Positions 55,491-64,000 are shown, counted from the first letter of the stretch. The stretch is DNA of 64,000 bases from Alteromonas hispanica (GCF_010500915.1 NZ_JAAAWP010000004.1:1-64000); one strand, 5' to 3'. Numbers and translations: made by a program. The notes: generated from the letters alone by a model not told the origin.

Positions 55491-56030
55491 CTAAGCCTTT
55501 TTTCTAACATAATTTACTGCTCTACAGAGCCTGCGATAATCCCGCTCGGAACATTCACCTTTTAAAATCCAACCAAAGTGCGTGTGGCTACGACTAAAAC
55601 ACTTTGTTTTCACACGAGCCGTCTCAAGACAAATTCCCCATGGATATAATTGAGATGAGCAGTGAATTTGAAAGGCACTGTTTTGCTCTGTGTCGCTGGA
55701 GATGTAAGTCACGAGATGCTGTTTAATGACTTTGTTAACGCTGCGATGGCCCCCATTATCGTCATAGCTAACGTATATGCCCCCCTCATCCGTCAACGTA
55801 AAATCGAAACTTTCTTGGTGGTGTCTATACCTAGTATCATGTCTAAGCGACGAACATACCCATAAGACTAAGGCGACAGACGCAAAAATAGTTACCGTCG
55901 CCATATCAATCCATGTTGAAAAGGCATCGGGCAACGACATCAAGCATACAAGACAAATTAAGCTTAAGGCGGCCCGATTAAGCGCAGTTCTATAACACGT
56001 AAAAGTTACGTGTATTCTATACTTTGACAC
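55491..56030 (-). CDS. YgfX/CptA-like membrane protein
   Basis: A 179-residue protein with two adjacent N-terminal membrane helices (AALSLICLVCLMSLP and VTIFASVALVLWVCSSL) and a soluble C-terminal domain ending in SERDYRRLCRAVNYVRKK. Size, topology and its 14-bp overlap with sdhE match YgfX (CptA) of E. coli, a poorly understood protein reported as an SdhE-linked membrane toxin. Sequence similarity is weak, so the call rests mainly on position. It starts with GTG at 56030. Confidence 0.6.
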   Translation of the reverse strand: MSKYRIHVTFTCYRTALNRAALSLICLVCLMSLPDAFSTWIDMATVTIFASVALVLWVCSSLRHDTRYRHHQESFDFTLTDEGGIYVSYDDNGGHRSVNKVIKQHLVTYISSDTEQNSAFQIHCSSQLYPWGICLETARVKTKCFSRSHTHFGWILKGECSERDYRRLCRAVNYVRKKA

Positions 56031-56280
56031 GGTTTACGACAGTGGACACCATCGCAGCTAATTCAGGGTCTTCGCATTTTTGATGTCCCATGAACCATGC
56101 GTACAAATCAGGATCGTCACTGGTTAGCAAGCGTTCAAATGTTTCTTGATCTTTATAAGTCAGCTCGTCGAACGCTTGCTCTACAAAGGGAAGCAATAAT
56201 ACATCTAATTCCAACATACCTCTTCGGCATGCCCACTTTAGTCTCGCAAGTCTTTTGGGTTCAAACATAAATTTTTTCAA
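56017..56280 (-). CDS. sdhE: succinate dehydrogenase assembly factor SdhE
   Basis: Small protein that attaches FAD covalently to SdhA and FrdA. The 87 residues keep the family signature RRGMLELDVLLLPFVE with the RGxxE motif that contacts the flavoprotein. Also called YgfY or CptB. It overlaps the ygfX-like gene and is divergent from ygfZ, exactly the E. coli layout. Confidence 0.96.
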   Translation of the reverse strand: MKKFMFEPKRLARLKWACRRGMLELDVLLLPFVEQAFDELTYKDQETFERLLTSDDPDLYAWFMGHQKCEDPELAAMVSTVVNRVKV

Positions 56281-56461
56281 CCTTATTTGTTATCCCTAAA
56301 TAGTACCACGGGCGTCGTGCCAGGATCACTGCTCTTTTGGTCTGATAACAAAACTAACAGTAACTTAACGCTTAGAATTTTAATCTTATTTAGCTCGCCC
56401 CTTGATAAAATCGAGTTTTGCCATACCTTGACATAACGAACAGCAATAAAAGAGTTTGACC

Positions 56462-57487
56462 ATGTCTCATTCCAATACCTTACTTACCTTAGATTCACTG
56501 CCAACCGATTACACGGTAGAGCTAAACGGCAGTATGATCATTTCACTAGAGGGTGAGCAGGCAGATAGCTACTTACAGGGCCAATTAACCGTTAATATAA
56601 ATACGTTAGATGAAAAAACGGTTCGCCACTACGCGCATTGCGACAATAAAGGTAAAACATGGTCTTCAGGGCTTATTGCCCGTTATGGAACCAAAATCCT
56701 TTTACTGACAAATAAGGATGCAGGCGCTCGCACTCTTGCTGAGCTTAATAAGTATGGCGTTTTTTCTAAAGTCGACATTGTCGATAACAGTGAAGAAATG
56801 CATGCATATTTTGTATCTCGTTCAGCGGCAAAGAATTTATTAGGCCCGCTATTTTCTAACTCCCCTTTCGTAAACGATGAGTCTCCTGAGCCTCTTATCA
56901 GTCATCAAGCCAAAGAAGGCCTGTGTTTTGAAACTGACACCAAACAACCTGGCTATGTTGTAATACTGAATGCCAGCGCAAGTGAAAAACTCAGAGAAAA
57001 CATAGCTGAGCACGCCATTGCCTCATATTCACACACCGTGTACGACGCAATAAAAATATCCAATGCGCACGCTCAAATTAGTGGTGATACTGTGGGCGAA
57101 TACGTCCCGCAAATGCTCAATTTGCACGCACTCAATGCGATAGATTTCGACAAAGGCTGTTACATGGGTCAAGAAGTTGTTGCAAGAACTCGCTTCTTGG
57201 GTAAAAACAAACGCGCAGCATACGCTTTTCACGTTGCAGAAAGCGTTGAGTTATCAGCGGGCGATACGGTTGAAAAACAGCTTGGCGATAACTGGAGAAG
57301 GGCTGGTCAAATTATCAGTGTTGCTAAGCTGGAAGGTGAGACATGGTTTATGGCGGTGCTATCAAATGAAACAACCGAAGAAGATTTACACCGTTTGGCT
57401 GATCATAGCGCTATAACCTGTTACCCTTGCCCCTTGCCGTATAGCATAGAGCAACAAGCCAGCAATATCGTCAAGAAACGTCGATAG
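56462..57487 (+). CDS. ygfZ: folate-dependent Fe-S assembly / tRNA-modifying protein YgfZ
   Basis: Tetrahydrofolate-binding protein needed for some Fe-S enzymes, including the MiaB tRNA methylthiolation. The 341 residues belong to the GcvT-like fold and contain the invariant KGCYMGQE motif with its cysteine at about C233, followed by VVARTRFLGKNKR. ATG 56462 is preferred to a TTG two codons earlier because of the AAGAG ribosome binding site. Divergent from sdhE. Confidence 0.94.
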   Translation: MSHSNTLLTLDSLPTDYTVELNGSMIISLEGEQADSYLQGQLTVNINTLDEKTVRHYAHCDNKGKTWSSGLIARYGTKILLLTNKDAGARTLAELNKYGVFSKVDIVDNSEEMHAYFVSRSAAKNLLGPLFSNSPFVNDESPEPLISHQAKEGLCFETDTKQPGYVVILNASASEKLRENIAEHAIASYSHTVYDAIKISNAHAQISGDTVGEYVPQMLNLHALNAIDFDKGCYMGQEVVARTRFLGKNKRAAYAFHVAESVELSAGDTVEKQLGDNWRRAGQIISVAKLEGETWFMAVLSNETTEEDLHRLADHSAITCYPCPLPYSIEQQASNIVKKRR

Positions 57488-57544
57488 GCGCAGCGGCAAC
57501 CGATTTACATTCATTTACCCTCACGGGACAACTTAGGATTTTTT

Positions 57545-58030
57545 ATGACTATTACCTCTGACAGCGTTGTTACACTTCACTACACTGTTTCAACCGAAGA
57601 TGGAACCACTCTGGACTCATCTGAAGGAAAGGAACCGCTAGTTGTGTTACTCGGTCAACGCTTCCTTATTGAGGGACTAGAAGACGCACTAATTGGCAAA
57701 GAAAAAGACGAAAGCTTCAATGTTTCTGTTGCACCGGAAAAAGCATACGGCGAGCGAATCGACGAGCTAGTACAAACAGTTCCACGCTCTATGTTCGAAG
57801 GCACAGAAGTGGAAGTAGGCATGTCATTTCGTGCAACAACACCTCAGGGCGAGCAATCGGTCATTATCATAGAAACCACCGATGACGAAGTTGTTGTTGA
57901 CGGAAATCATCCTCTTGCAGGTATTCCGCTAACGTTTGACGTTAATGTTGTTGATATTCGTGAACCTACCGCAGAAGAGCGCGAACACGGTCATGTGCAC
58001 GGACCAGCAGGTTGTGGACACGACCACTAA
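57545..58030 (+). CDS. slyD: SlyD-type FKBP peptidyl-prolyl isomerase
   Basis: Metallochaperone and prolyl isomerase. The 161 residues have the FKBP core (VVTLHYTVSTEDGTTLDSS, PEKAYGER), the IF insert with VQTVPRSMF, and the SlyD hallmark VVVDGNHPLAGIPLTF. The tail GHVHGPAGCGHDH is a short histidine/cysteine metal-binding tail, smaller than that of E. coli SlyD. It lies 57 bp after ygfZ and ends at a strong terminator. Confidence 0.92.
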   Translation: MTITSDSVVTLHYTVSTEDGTTLDSSEGKEPLVVLLGQRFLIEGLEDALIGKEKDESFNVSVAPEKAYGERIDELVQTVPRSMFEGTEVEVGMSFRATTPQGEQSVIIIETTDDEVVVDGNHPLAGIPLTFDVNVVDIREPTAEEREHGHVHGPAGCGHDH

Positions 58031-58050
58031 AGTGGGCGAATCTGAATATC

Positions 58051-58080
58051 AAAAAAGGGAGCTATTTCGCTCCCTTTTTT
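58051..58080 (+). terminator. bidirectional terminator between slyD and glnB
   Basis: A 12-bp stem AAAAAAGGGAGC / GCTCCCTTTTTT with a 6-nt loop. It lies between convergent slyD and glnB and can stop both. Confidence 0.88.
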
Positions 58081-58105
58081 AGTGCATTTTGACAAGTTTC
58101 AAAAC

Positions 58106-59286
<1,181 letters not shown>

Positions 59287-59422
59287 AATATCCACGTATA
59301 TTTTAAGCGTCTTAGTAGGAGAGTTTACGATAATATGAATGTAGATGTTAGTGGCAACGTAAAAGGCCACGTGTCATAGTATTGAGCGTCATTAGGTTAT
59401 CGTAAAGACGTATAGCGAACCA

Positions 59423-59478
59423 TGCGCAATAGGAGCAACATATACCCTATTGCGCAGAGTTTTAGTGTACGCTAAAAC
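59423..59478. repeat. two adjacent inverted repeats upstream of the FimT-like gene
   Basis: TGCGCAATAGG (59423-59433) pairs perfectly with CCTATTGCGCA (59446-59456), loop 12 nt. Three bases later GTTTTAG (59459-59465) pairs with CTAAAAC (59472-59478), loop 6 nt. They occupy the divergent gap between nadE and the first pseudopilin gene, and could be operators or leader structures. Neither is followed by a T run. Confidence 0.55.
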
Positions 59479-59554
59479 ATACGCCATTTGTGCATCAAAT
59501 TTAATGCTTCGGATTAAAAAAGTGTCAGACTTTCAACATAAGCTTTGAGTAGTA

Positions 59555-60151
59555 ATGATAAAACAACAAAATCAACATAGTCGAACTCAACCTGATTTAG
59601 CGTTAGGCCCTCGGCAAGCGGGTCTCACGCTGCTTGAACTCTTAATTGCCGTCGCTATCGTTGCTATTATGTTAACGACAGTGGCACCTGCCATTCAAAG
59701 CATACTCATCAAAAGCAGAATTACGTCTGATTTAAATAGCTTAAGCGCTGTGGCTCAACGCGCCCGGTTTACCGCAGTCGACGAGCAATCGAGGGTTGTT
59801 ATGTGCCCTACAGCGAACTATACAAGCTGTGTAACCGACTGGAAAAATGCGACTATGATCTTCGTTGATGCTAACCTCAATGGCTCAAGAGACGCCTCTG
59901 AAGAACTCATTACCACCAGCGATCCACTTAACAGTGCAAACTCTATATACGGTATATCCGGTGCTATCACCTTTGATGAGCAGGGCGGTATTAGTCAAGC
60001 TGCCACCATTACTTTATGCCCGAAAGATAACAACACCGAATATGCCTCTGCGCTTCTGTTATCTCTTTACGGGCGAATATCAGTAGCAGTGGACAGCGAC
60101 GGTGACGGAAAAAAGGAAAACCTTTCTGGTGCTGCGCTGAGTTGTTCATAA
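59555..60151 (+). CDS. FimT/GspH-like pseudopilin (first copy)
   Basis: A 198-residue type IV pilin-like protein: leader of about 26 residues, prepilin cleavage before LTLLELLIAVAIVAI (the usual GFTLIE is GLTLLE, keeping the glutamate at +5), an N-terminal hydrophobic helix, then a beta-rich domain with ICP-type cysteines (CPTANYTSC, LCPKD) and a C-terminal cysteine (SCS). FimT/FimU/GspH proteins prime pilus assembly at the tip. The DxNxNGxxDxxE segment (DANLNGSRDASEE) looks like a calcium-binding loop, common in these proteins. Monocistronic, convergent with a lone pilin gene. Confidence 0.8.
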   Translation: MIKQQNQHSRTQPDLALGPRQAGLTLLELLIAVAIVAIMLTTVAPAIQSILIKSRITSDLNSLSAVAQRARFTAVDEQSRVVMCPTANYTSCVTDWKNATMIFVDANLNGSRDASEELITTSDPLNSANSIYGISGAITFDEQGGISQAATITLCPKDNNTEYASALLLSLYGRISVAVDSDGDGKKENLSGAALSCS

Positions 60152-60178
60152 GACAAGAAATAGTATAAAGATAAAAAT

Positions 60179-60565
60179 CTAAAACCTGCTCCAGCAAGCT
60201 TTAGGGAGTAACTCGCTGGCATTAACAATTAGCGTACTGCAAGGTGACTTTTTGTCAAAGTATGTGAGTATAGCTTTAAATTCATAATGGCTTGCAGTAC
60301 TCGCCACCTCTTTAATAAGTACGCCACTAGCATCGATATCAGGTAAGTGAGATAAAGAAACGTATGCACCAGTGCTAAGCCAATGACGGGACTGAATAGA
60401 CTGAAGCTTTATCATGTGACTTTTGGCCAAAAACCTAGACGTTAGCCTTTGACTTTCTTTAAACGTCTGCATTGTCAGCAAGCTTAGTATCGCCACAATA
60501 GATATCGTTATTAACAGCTCCACTAAAGTAAAGCCCCTAGAATCACATTTTGAATTCCCTTCCAT
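60179..60565 (-). CDS. lone PilE-like minor pilin on the minus strand
   Basis: A 128-residue pilin-like protein: ten-residue leader, cleavage at G/FTLVELLITISIVAILSLL, helix, then a short C-terminal domain with two cysteines (C in KKSPCSTLI and KACWSRF) forming the usual disulphide loop. It stands between two FimT-like genes and faces the opposite way. Family is clear (type IV pilin, PilE/ComP group by size); role is unknown. Confidence 0.75.
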   Translation of the reverse strand: MEGNSKCDSRGFTLVELLITISIVAILSLLTMQTFKESQRLTSRFLAKSHMIKLQSIQSRHWLSTGAYVSLSHLPDIDASGVLIKEVASTASHYEFKAILTYFDKKSPCSTLIVNASELLPKACWSRF

Positions 60566-60638
60566 AGTACAGATTACCTTCTACGCCATTCACCGATACA
60601 TTAAGCCTATCAAGTCATTTAGAAAGGGATAACCGATC

Positions 60639-61181
60639 TTGAGCACGGTTTTAGACGTGAGAGCTCCTCACAACACACTACACAGAGGCATGTCGCTAAT
60701 AGAATTGATGGTGGCATTAGCAATTTTAAGCATTGTACTGACTCTTTCACTGCCATCCTTCGCTAAATGGCAAGAAGCTAACGAATTCAAACAGGCGCTT
60801 AGACATATGACACAGCTCGCCGAATCGGCAAAAGTGGCTGCCATATCATCACAGTCTGATATATCGGTGATAGTAGATATTAACTCGGGACAATGCGCTG
60901 GAGTCAGTGATTTGTCCTTATGCGACTGCACCGTTAAAAATGCCTGCAGGGTAAATGGCGTGGAACATATTTTTACCGCTGAAAGCCTTAAAACTAAGCT
61001 GACGACCTCTGACAACAAAAACCGTCTTATTACCTTTGATAAATTTGGTGCAGTGGATTTTGGGCACAACACCACTGTAAATGTGCATAGCGCCTCTTAT
61101 TCTGGAAAAGTAGTGATCAGCGCATTAGGGCGAGTAAAGCAATGCTCTTACGGACACCTTGCCGGAGTAGCGAAATGCTAG
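60639..61181 (+). CDS. FimT/GspH-like pseudopilin (second copy)
   Basis: A 180-residue pseudopilin: leader of about 16 residues from TTG 60639 (GTG 60657 is an alternative), cleavage at G/MSLIELMVALAILSI, then a GspH-type domain (IDINSGQC, CDCTVKNAC, ITFDKFGAVDFG) with three close cysteines. It is the first gene of a four-gene plus-strand minor-pilin operon; its stop overlaps the start of the PilW-like gene (ATGCTAG). Confidence 0.78.
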   Translation: MSTVLDVRAPHNTLHRGMSLIELMVALAILSIVLTLSLPSFAKWQEANEFKQALRHMTQLAESAKVAAISSQSDISVIVDINSGQCAGVSDLSLCDCTVKNACRVNGVEHIFTAESLKTKLTTSDNKNRLITFDKFGAVDFGHNTTVNVHSASYSGKVVISALGRVKQCSYGHLAGVAKC

Positions 61182-61951
61182 CAAGCATAATTAAGTATAA
61201 AGGCAAGAGTAAACAAAATGGGCAGATCTCGGGTCGACAGATCTCGGATCGACAGATCTCGGGTCGACAGGCCGCGGGTCGACAACACCCGGGACAGATT
61301 AAAGTGAAAAGGAAGCAAACAAAGCGAGCAGAATACCGCACTTTAAAAAAGGGGCCATATAACGGATTTAGTCTCGTAGAATTACTCATCGCTATCAGTA
61401 TAGCGGGTATTTTAATGGTATTTGCGACCCAGCATACTGCCTACTTCTACTCTAACTTATTAAAAGTGCAATTCGCGATTGCCATTGAAGAAGAGCTTGA
61501 CGCCCTTGAACACGTGATATCAACACATCTAGAGAAAGCCGGATATCTGCAGCAGACAAAAGTCGTTCAACTTGCACTACCTTCAACATCGCTGGCTTCA
61601 GTAGCTATTTCACAATTTGGCAAAGAGGCTGCGAATAGTTGTATCACTTTTTCCTATGACCAAAATAGTGACGGTAAAGTAAGCACCTCACCCAACGAAT
61701 TTTTTGGATTTCGACTTCGAGACAAAGCCATAGAGTATCGCGTAGCCAAACGAACCTGTAAGCAAGCCTACTGGCAAGATGCTACCGATAGTAAAGACAT
61801 TCAAATAGACGACTTTTCAGTTGCTACTTCCGCCCTCACGTCATGGGGAGCCAGCTATACAGTAACCATAAAAGCATCCAGTCGAATAATGTCGAGTGTG
61901 AAGGCTACTAAAGTTTTTATCGTAGAGGTGGCGAATGTTAGACAAAAATAG
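61175..61951 (+). CDS. PilW-like minor pilin with repeat-containing leader
   Basis: From ATG 61175 the protein has 258 residues. The prepilin site is G/FSLVELLIAISIAGILMVFA, so the leader would be some 62 residues, far longer than normal, because it includes five copies of a Q-x-x-G/D-R pentapeptide encoded by a 15-bp tandem repeat. A GTG at 61304 with GGGACAG upstream would give a normal leader of about 20 residues and leave the repeat untranslated. The mature domain (EEELDALEHVISTHLEKAGY and a C-terminal beta domain) is PilW/GspJ-like. Overlaps the PilX-like gene by 17 bp. Confidence 0.72.
   Translation: MLASIIKYKGKSKQNGQISGRQISDRQISGRQAAGRQHPGQIKVKRKQTKRAEYRTLKKGPYNGFSLVELLIAISIAGILMVFATQHTAYFYSNLLKVQFAIAIEEELDALEHVISTHLEKAGYLQQTKVVQLALPSTSLASVAISQFGKEAANSCITFSYDQNSDGKVSTSPNEFFGFRLRDKAIEYRVAKRTCKQAYWQDATDSKDIQIDDFSVATSALTSWGASYTVTIKASSRIMSSVKATKVFIVEVANVRQK
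61223..61297 (+). repeat. five 15-bp tandem repeats in the pilW leader region
   Basis: Units start at 61223, 61238, 61253, 61268 and 61283. The first three are CAGATCTCGGGTCGA with one change; the fourth and fifth are diverged. The block is G+C-rich against an A+T-rich background and holds four GATC sites within 34 bp plus repeated GTCGAC sites. The period is a multiple of three, so copy-number change would keep frame. Confidence 0.9.
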
Positions 61952-62861
61952 AAAAGTACTCACCGCACTTACCATTAAGCTTAAGCATACAACCGATAAA
62001 AAACAACGTGGCGTGTTTATTATGGCATCTGTTTTAATGCTGCTCGGTATTTCTGCGTTCACTTTGGCCAGTATTAGTGCGGCCGTAAATCGCCATAAGA
62101 TAATGAAAAGTACCACATCGACGGCGAAAGATAGCTATACCGCAACAAAAAATGAACTTCGCCGTATAGGTTCGCAGTTGCGTGTTGTGCCAATGAGCTC
62201 GATAAAATCGACCAACACAAATATGTCCCATACTATCTTAACAAGTAACTATGAGGGAGCAAACTCTCAGCCACTTAAAGTATTCGACGTTACTGTTACC
62301 CATCATGATAGTCACTTTGACACTGAGGTGAGCCAGCGCTTCCTTAACTACCCTGCCATACTTAATATTCCAAGCATTTTTCAGTCAACGTCCTCCGATA
62401 CAAACATTACGCAATGGTTGTTTAATAGGAGTGTTAGCACGCTGACAGCAAAATATTTTCCACTTAGTAATACCACAAACGAGTGTGTAGACCTTAAAGA
62501 GGCGACTATGCACTGGGTAACAGGAGACTGCGAATTAAACTATAACGATGTCGACCACAGTAGCGCGTCGACCCCAATGCTGCTTATTGTTGAAGATGGA
62601 GATGTTCTTGTTACCGCAGGTACGCCTTTCTACGGCATGATAATAATGCTGTCAGGCAATACCACTAAACACAGCGTTACCATAGAACACGGAGCAAGTA
62701 TACAAGGTGCACTATGCTCAAATACCCCAATATCGCTTCAACAATTTGGTTCAAACAGTTACGCCAAGCAAGTTCTACTCAACCTTCAAAAAGCCCCTAA
62801 ACTTGCAAAAATAATGTCTATTCCCGGAAGCTGGTCTAATAATCTGAAAAAGGAATTGTAA
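61935..62861 (+). CDS. PilX-like minor pilin / pilus assembly protein
   Basis: A 308-residue protein with a 26-residue leader, QRG/VFIMASVLMLLGISAFTLASI (PilX-type N-terminus without the +5 glutamate), and a long C-terminal region. That region has PMLLIVEDGDVLVTAG, FYGMIIM and IQGALCSN landmarks, as in PilX_N proteins that carry an added beta-solenoid-like domain. Probably a tip pseudopilin (GspK/PilX position). It overlaps the previous gene and is 3 bp from the next. Confidence 0.68.
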   Translation: MLDKNRKVLTALTIKLKHTTDKKQRGVFIMASVLMLLGISAFTLASISAAVNRHKIMKSTTSTAKDSYTATKNELRRIGSQLRVVPMSSIKSTNTNMSHTILTSNYEGANSQPLKVFDVTVTHHDSHFDTEVSQRFLNYPAILNIPSIFQSTSSDTNITQWLFNRSVSTLTAKYFPLSNTTNECVDLKEATMHWVTGDCELNYNDVDHSSASTPMLLIVEDGDVLVTAGTPFYGMIIMLSGNTTKHSVTIEHGASIQGALCSNTPISLQQFGSNSYAKQVLLNLQKAPKLAKIMSIPGSWSNNLKKEL

Positions 62862-62864
62862 AAT

Positions 62865-63146
62865 ATGAACGAAATCAACAAGCAATCGAAAGCAGGTGAT
62901 AGTGTTAGCAGTCAAGGAGGTGGTGCTTTGATAGAAGTGCTGATCGCAAATGCTTTGTTTCTCACAGTTACGGCGGGGCTGATGAGCGCCTTTGGCCATA
63001 CTGAGTCTTTGTGGAGCGCATTAAAAAGTGCAGAAACGTCTCACCAGATGATAATTAACAAACAGCGGGAAAACATTATTTCTGAGCCATACGAGCAGAC
63101 TTGGGATGATATACAAAGGCTCACCCCGATTAACTCTGCTACTTAA
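62865..63146 (+). CDS. short PilV-like pseudopilin
   Basis: A 93-residue protein with leader and an unusual cleavage site GGG/ALIEVLIANALFLTVTAGLM that keeps the +5-like glutamate (ALIEVL), followed by only about 50 residues. PilV/GspI proteins usually have 110-200 residues, so this is the shortest member of the set and lacks most of the globular domain. It ends the plus-strand operon and is convergent with pilE. Confidence 0.65.
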   Translation: MNEINKQSKAGDSVSSQGGGALIEVLIANALFLTVTAGLMSAFGHTESLWSALKSAETSHQMIINKQRENIISEPYEQTWDDIQRLTPINSAT

Positions 63147-63173
63147 CTGTATTGCCACATAAAGACAGTACTT

Positions 63174-63641
63174 TTAGCAAGACCAGCAATACTCTCCCGA
63201 ATCTAGAGAGCCGTTATTATTTTTGTCCCACCCTTTGCGTCCATCGCTAAAATAGAATAATGCGCCATCGCTAGCCTGACCTGAGCCACTCACCGGCGTT
63301 GCTTTGAGTTCGTAACTGGTTGCGTTGGCAGCGACAATAGTTAAATTATAACGCTTGTTCGCCGCATTTTCAGATGACGGTGAGTAAGTAGCAAAAATAG
63401 CGGGCGCCCCAGTATTACTGCCGCCGCTTCCTGCGCCTTCGTAGCTGAATGAACCACTTTGATGCCGCTCCATAGCAGCAGCAAATGCAAGCAAATCTGC
63501 CTGTCCAGTCCCTCTATAGCCATCTGCAATAACGCCCTGGTAAGACGGATACGCAATACCAGCAATAATGCCAATAATGGTGACCACAATCATCAATTCT
63601 ATTAATGAAAAACCTTTTTGGCTTTGTTTACTCACAATCAC
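63174..63641 (-). CDS. pilE: type IV minor pilin PilE
   Basis: A 155-residue pilin: ten-residue leader, G/FSLIELMIVVTIIGIIAGIAYPSYQ (textbook class III site with E at +5), then a PilE-type domain with A-x-A-M-E-R (FAAAMERHQS), DG...FYFSDGRKGWD and a C-terminal disulphide pair (CWSC). Its start overlaps the end of the pilY1 gene by 4 bp (ATGA), the classic pilY1-pilE pairing. Confidence 0.88.
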   Translation of the reverse strand: MIVSKQSQKGFSLIELMIVVTIIGIIAGIAYPSYQGVIADGYRGTGQADLLAFAAAMERHQSGSFSYEGAGSGGSNTGAPAIFATYSPSSENAANKRYNLTIVAANATSYELKATPVSGSGQASDGALFYFSDGRKGWDKNNNGSLDSGEYCWSC

Positions 63642-64000
63642 TGCTCTCGCTCTGTTTCAGAATGCCAACTGCCCCGCTGAATGCGCTCAAACCTGCCATA
63701 AATATTTTGACCCAAGCATTCAAACTCAGAAGCACACGCTTTATCATTACCGTCTTCATCAACCTCAATTACCGCAGAAACACATTCTGTTCCCAAGCAA
63801 ACCACTGGGCTAATGATATTTTCAATCAAAATTTTAGTGTCTGGCGCAATACCTGTTTGCTTCAGATCGGCGGAGCGATCGTCGTTATCAAGAATGCCGT
63901 TGATGTTTAAGTCGGTCAGTGCATTACCATTAAACATACTTACTAGATACGCCCTACTATTCCCAGTAGGAGGTGCACATGCGCTTGTACTGCTAGAAGA
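63638..64000 (-). CDS. pilY1: PilY1-like pilus tip/adhesin, C-terminal part (partial)
   Basis: The frame is open to the right edge: reading back from the ATG at 63937, the 21 upstream codons contain no stop and read CAPPTGNSRAYLVS before MFNGNALTDLN. This is the end of a PilY1-type beta-propeller (…P.G.SRAY.V..F.G…D.N.NG). About 120 residues are visible, ending GRFERIQRGSWHSETEREQ. PilY1 is the large, calcium-binding, tip-associated protein of type IV pili. The true start lies outside the window. Confidence 0.82.
   Translation of the reverse strand, partial: SSSSTSACAPPTGNSRAYLVSMFNGNALTDLNINGILDNDDRSADLKQTGIAPDTKILIENIISPVVCLGTECVSAVIEVDEDGNDKACASEFECLGQNIYGRFERIQRGSWHSETEREQ

Noticed and set aside
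61223..61297. CRISPR-like array
   Set aside because: Units are directly abutting 15-mers without spacers, lie in a reading frame, and no cas genes are present.
61117..61389. 90-residue minus-strand frame with repeated CRPEIC-like cysteine motifs
   Set aside because: It is the antisense reading of the 15-bp tandem repeat in the pilW region; it overlaps two genes and has no ribosome binding site or family match.

Overview
The window is a stretch of gammaproteobacterial core chromosome, most likely from Alteromonas or a close relative in the Alteromonadaceae. The evidence is protein similarity recalled from family knowledge, moderate G+C content, and conserved gene neighbourhoods: clpB-pgeF-rluD/bamD, pomAB/xseB-ispA-dxs, nrdR-ribD-ribE-ribBX/ribH-nusB-thiL-pgpA, rpoE-rseABC, lepA-lepB-rnc-era, nadB divergent from rpoE, and ygfZ divergent from sdhE-ygfX. 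I see no insertion sequence, prophage, integron, CRISPR array, tRNA or plasmid backbone gene.

Layout. Positions 1-430 hold the 5' end of a 16S rRNA gene read leftwards, with its leader, a boxA-like element and two tandem promoters. 520-1329 is pssA. 1680-6665 is an exosortase (PEP-CTERM) island: two paralogous secreted proteins with C-terminal sorting signals, one behind a good sigma-54 promoter, then the TPR protein PrsT. 6702-14053 holds dld, clpB with a heat-shock promoter, pgeF, rluD and bamD. 14210-21025 looks like a photo-oxidative or singlet-oxygen stress module: an ECF sigma factor, its ChrR-type zinc/cupin anti-sigma factor and a LON-domain protein on the minus strand, facing a five-gene plus-strand operon (NTF2-like, SDR, FAD amine oxidase-like, DUF1365, cyclopropane-fatty-acid-synthase-like methyltransferase).

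21170-33811 carries the sodium-type flagellar stator pomAB behind a FliA-like promoter, the isoprenoid genes xseB-ispA-dxs, the riboflavin/NusB/thiamine cluster and glyA. The ribB gene is a RibBX hybrid whose cyclohydrolase II half has lost its metal ligands. 33974-44995 holds a solitary lpxD, the ABC-F factor ettA, two PilZ (cyclic-di-GMP) proteins on either side of radA, serB, a YtjB-like membrane protein, a YjjV-like hydrolase and pdxH. 45111-54479 is the translation/secretion operon lepA-lepB-rnc-era, the envelope-stress operon rpoE-rseABC with a sigma-E autoregulatory promoter, and nadB. 54559-59286 holds a MaoC-like gene with ygfX-sdhE, then ygfZ, slyD, glnB and nadE.

59555-64000 is the most unusual part. 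It is a type IV pilus minor-pilin region in which a plus-strand FimT-PilW-PilX-PilV-like set, a FimT-like gene and a stray antiparallel pilin sit directly against a minus-strand pilY1-pilE pair that enters from the right edge. The pilW-like gene carries five 15-bp G+C-rich tandem repeats, rich in GATC sites, inside or just before its prepilin leader. Most of the window is ordinary housekeeping DNA. The best candidates for something undescribed are this pseudopilin set with its leader repeat and the exosortase cargo pair, with several unassigned hairpins as secondary leads.
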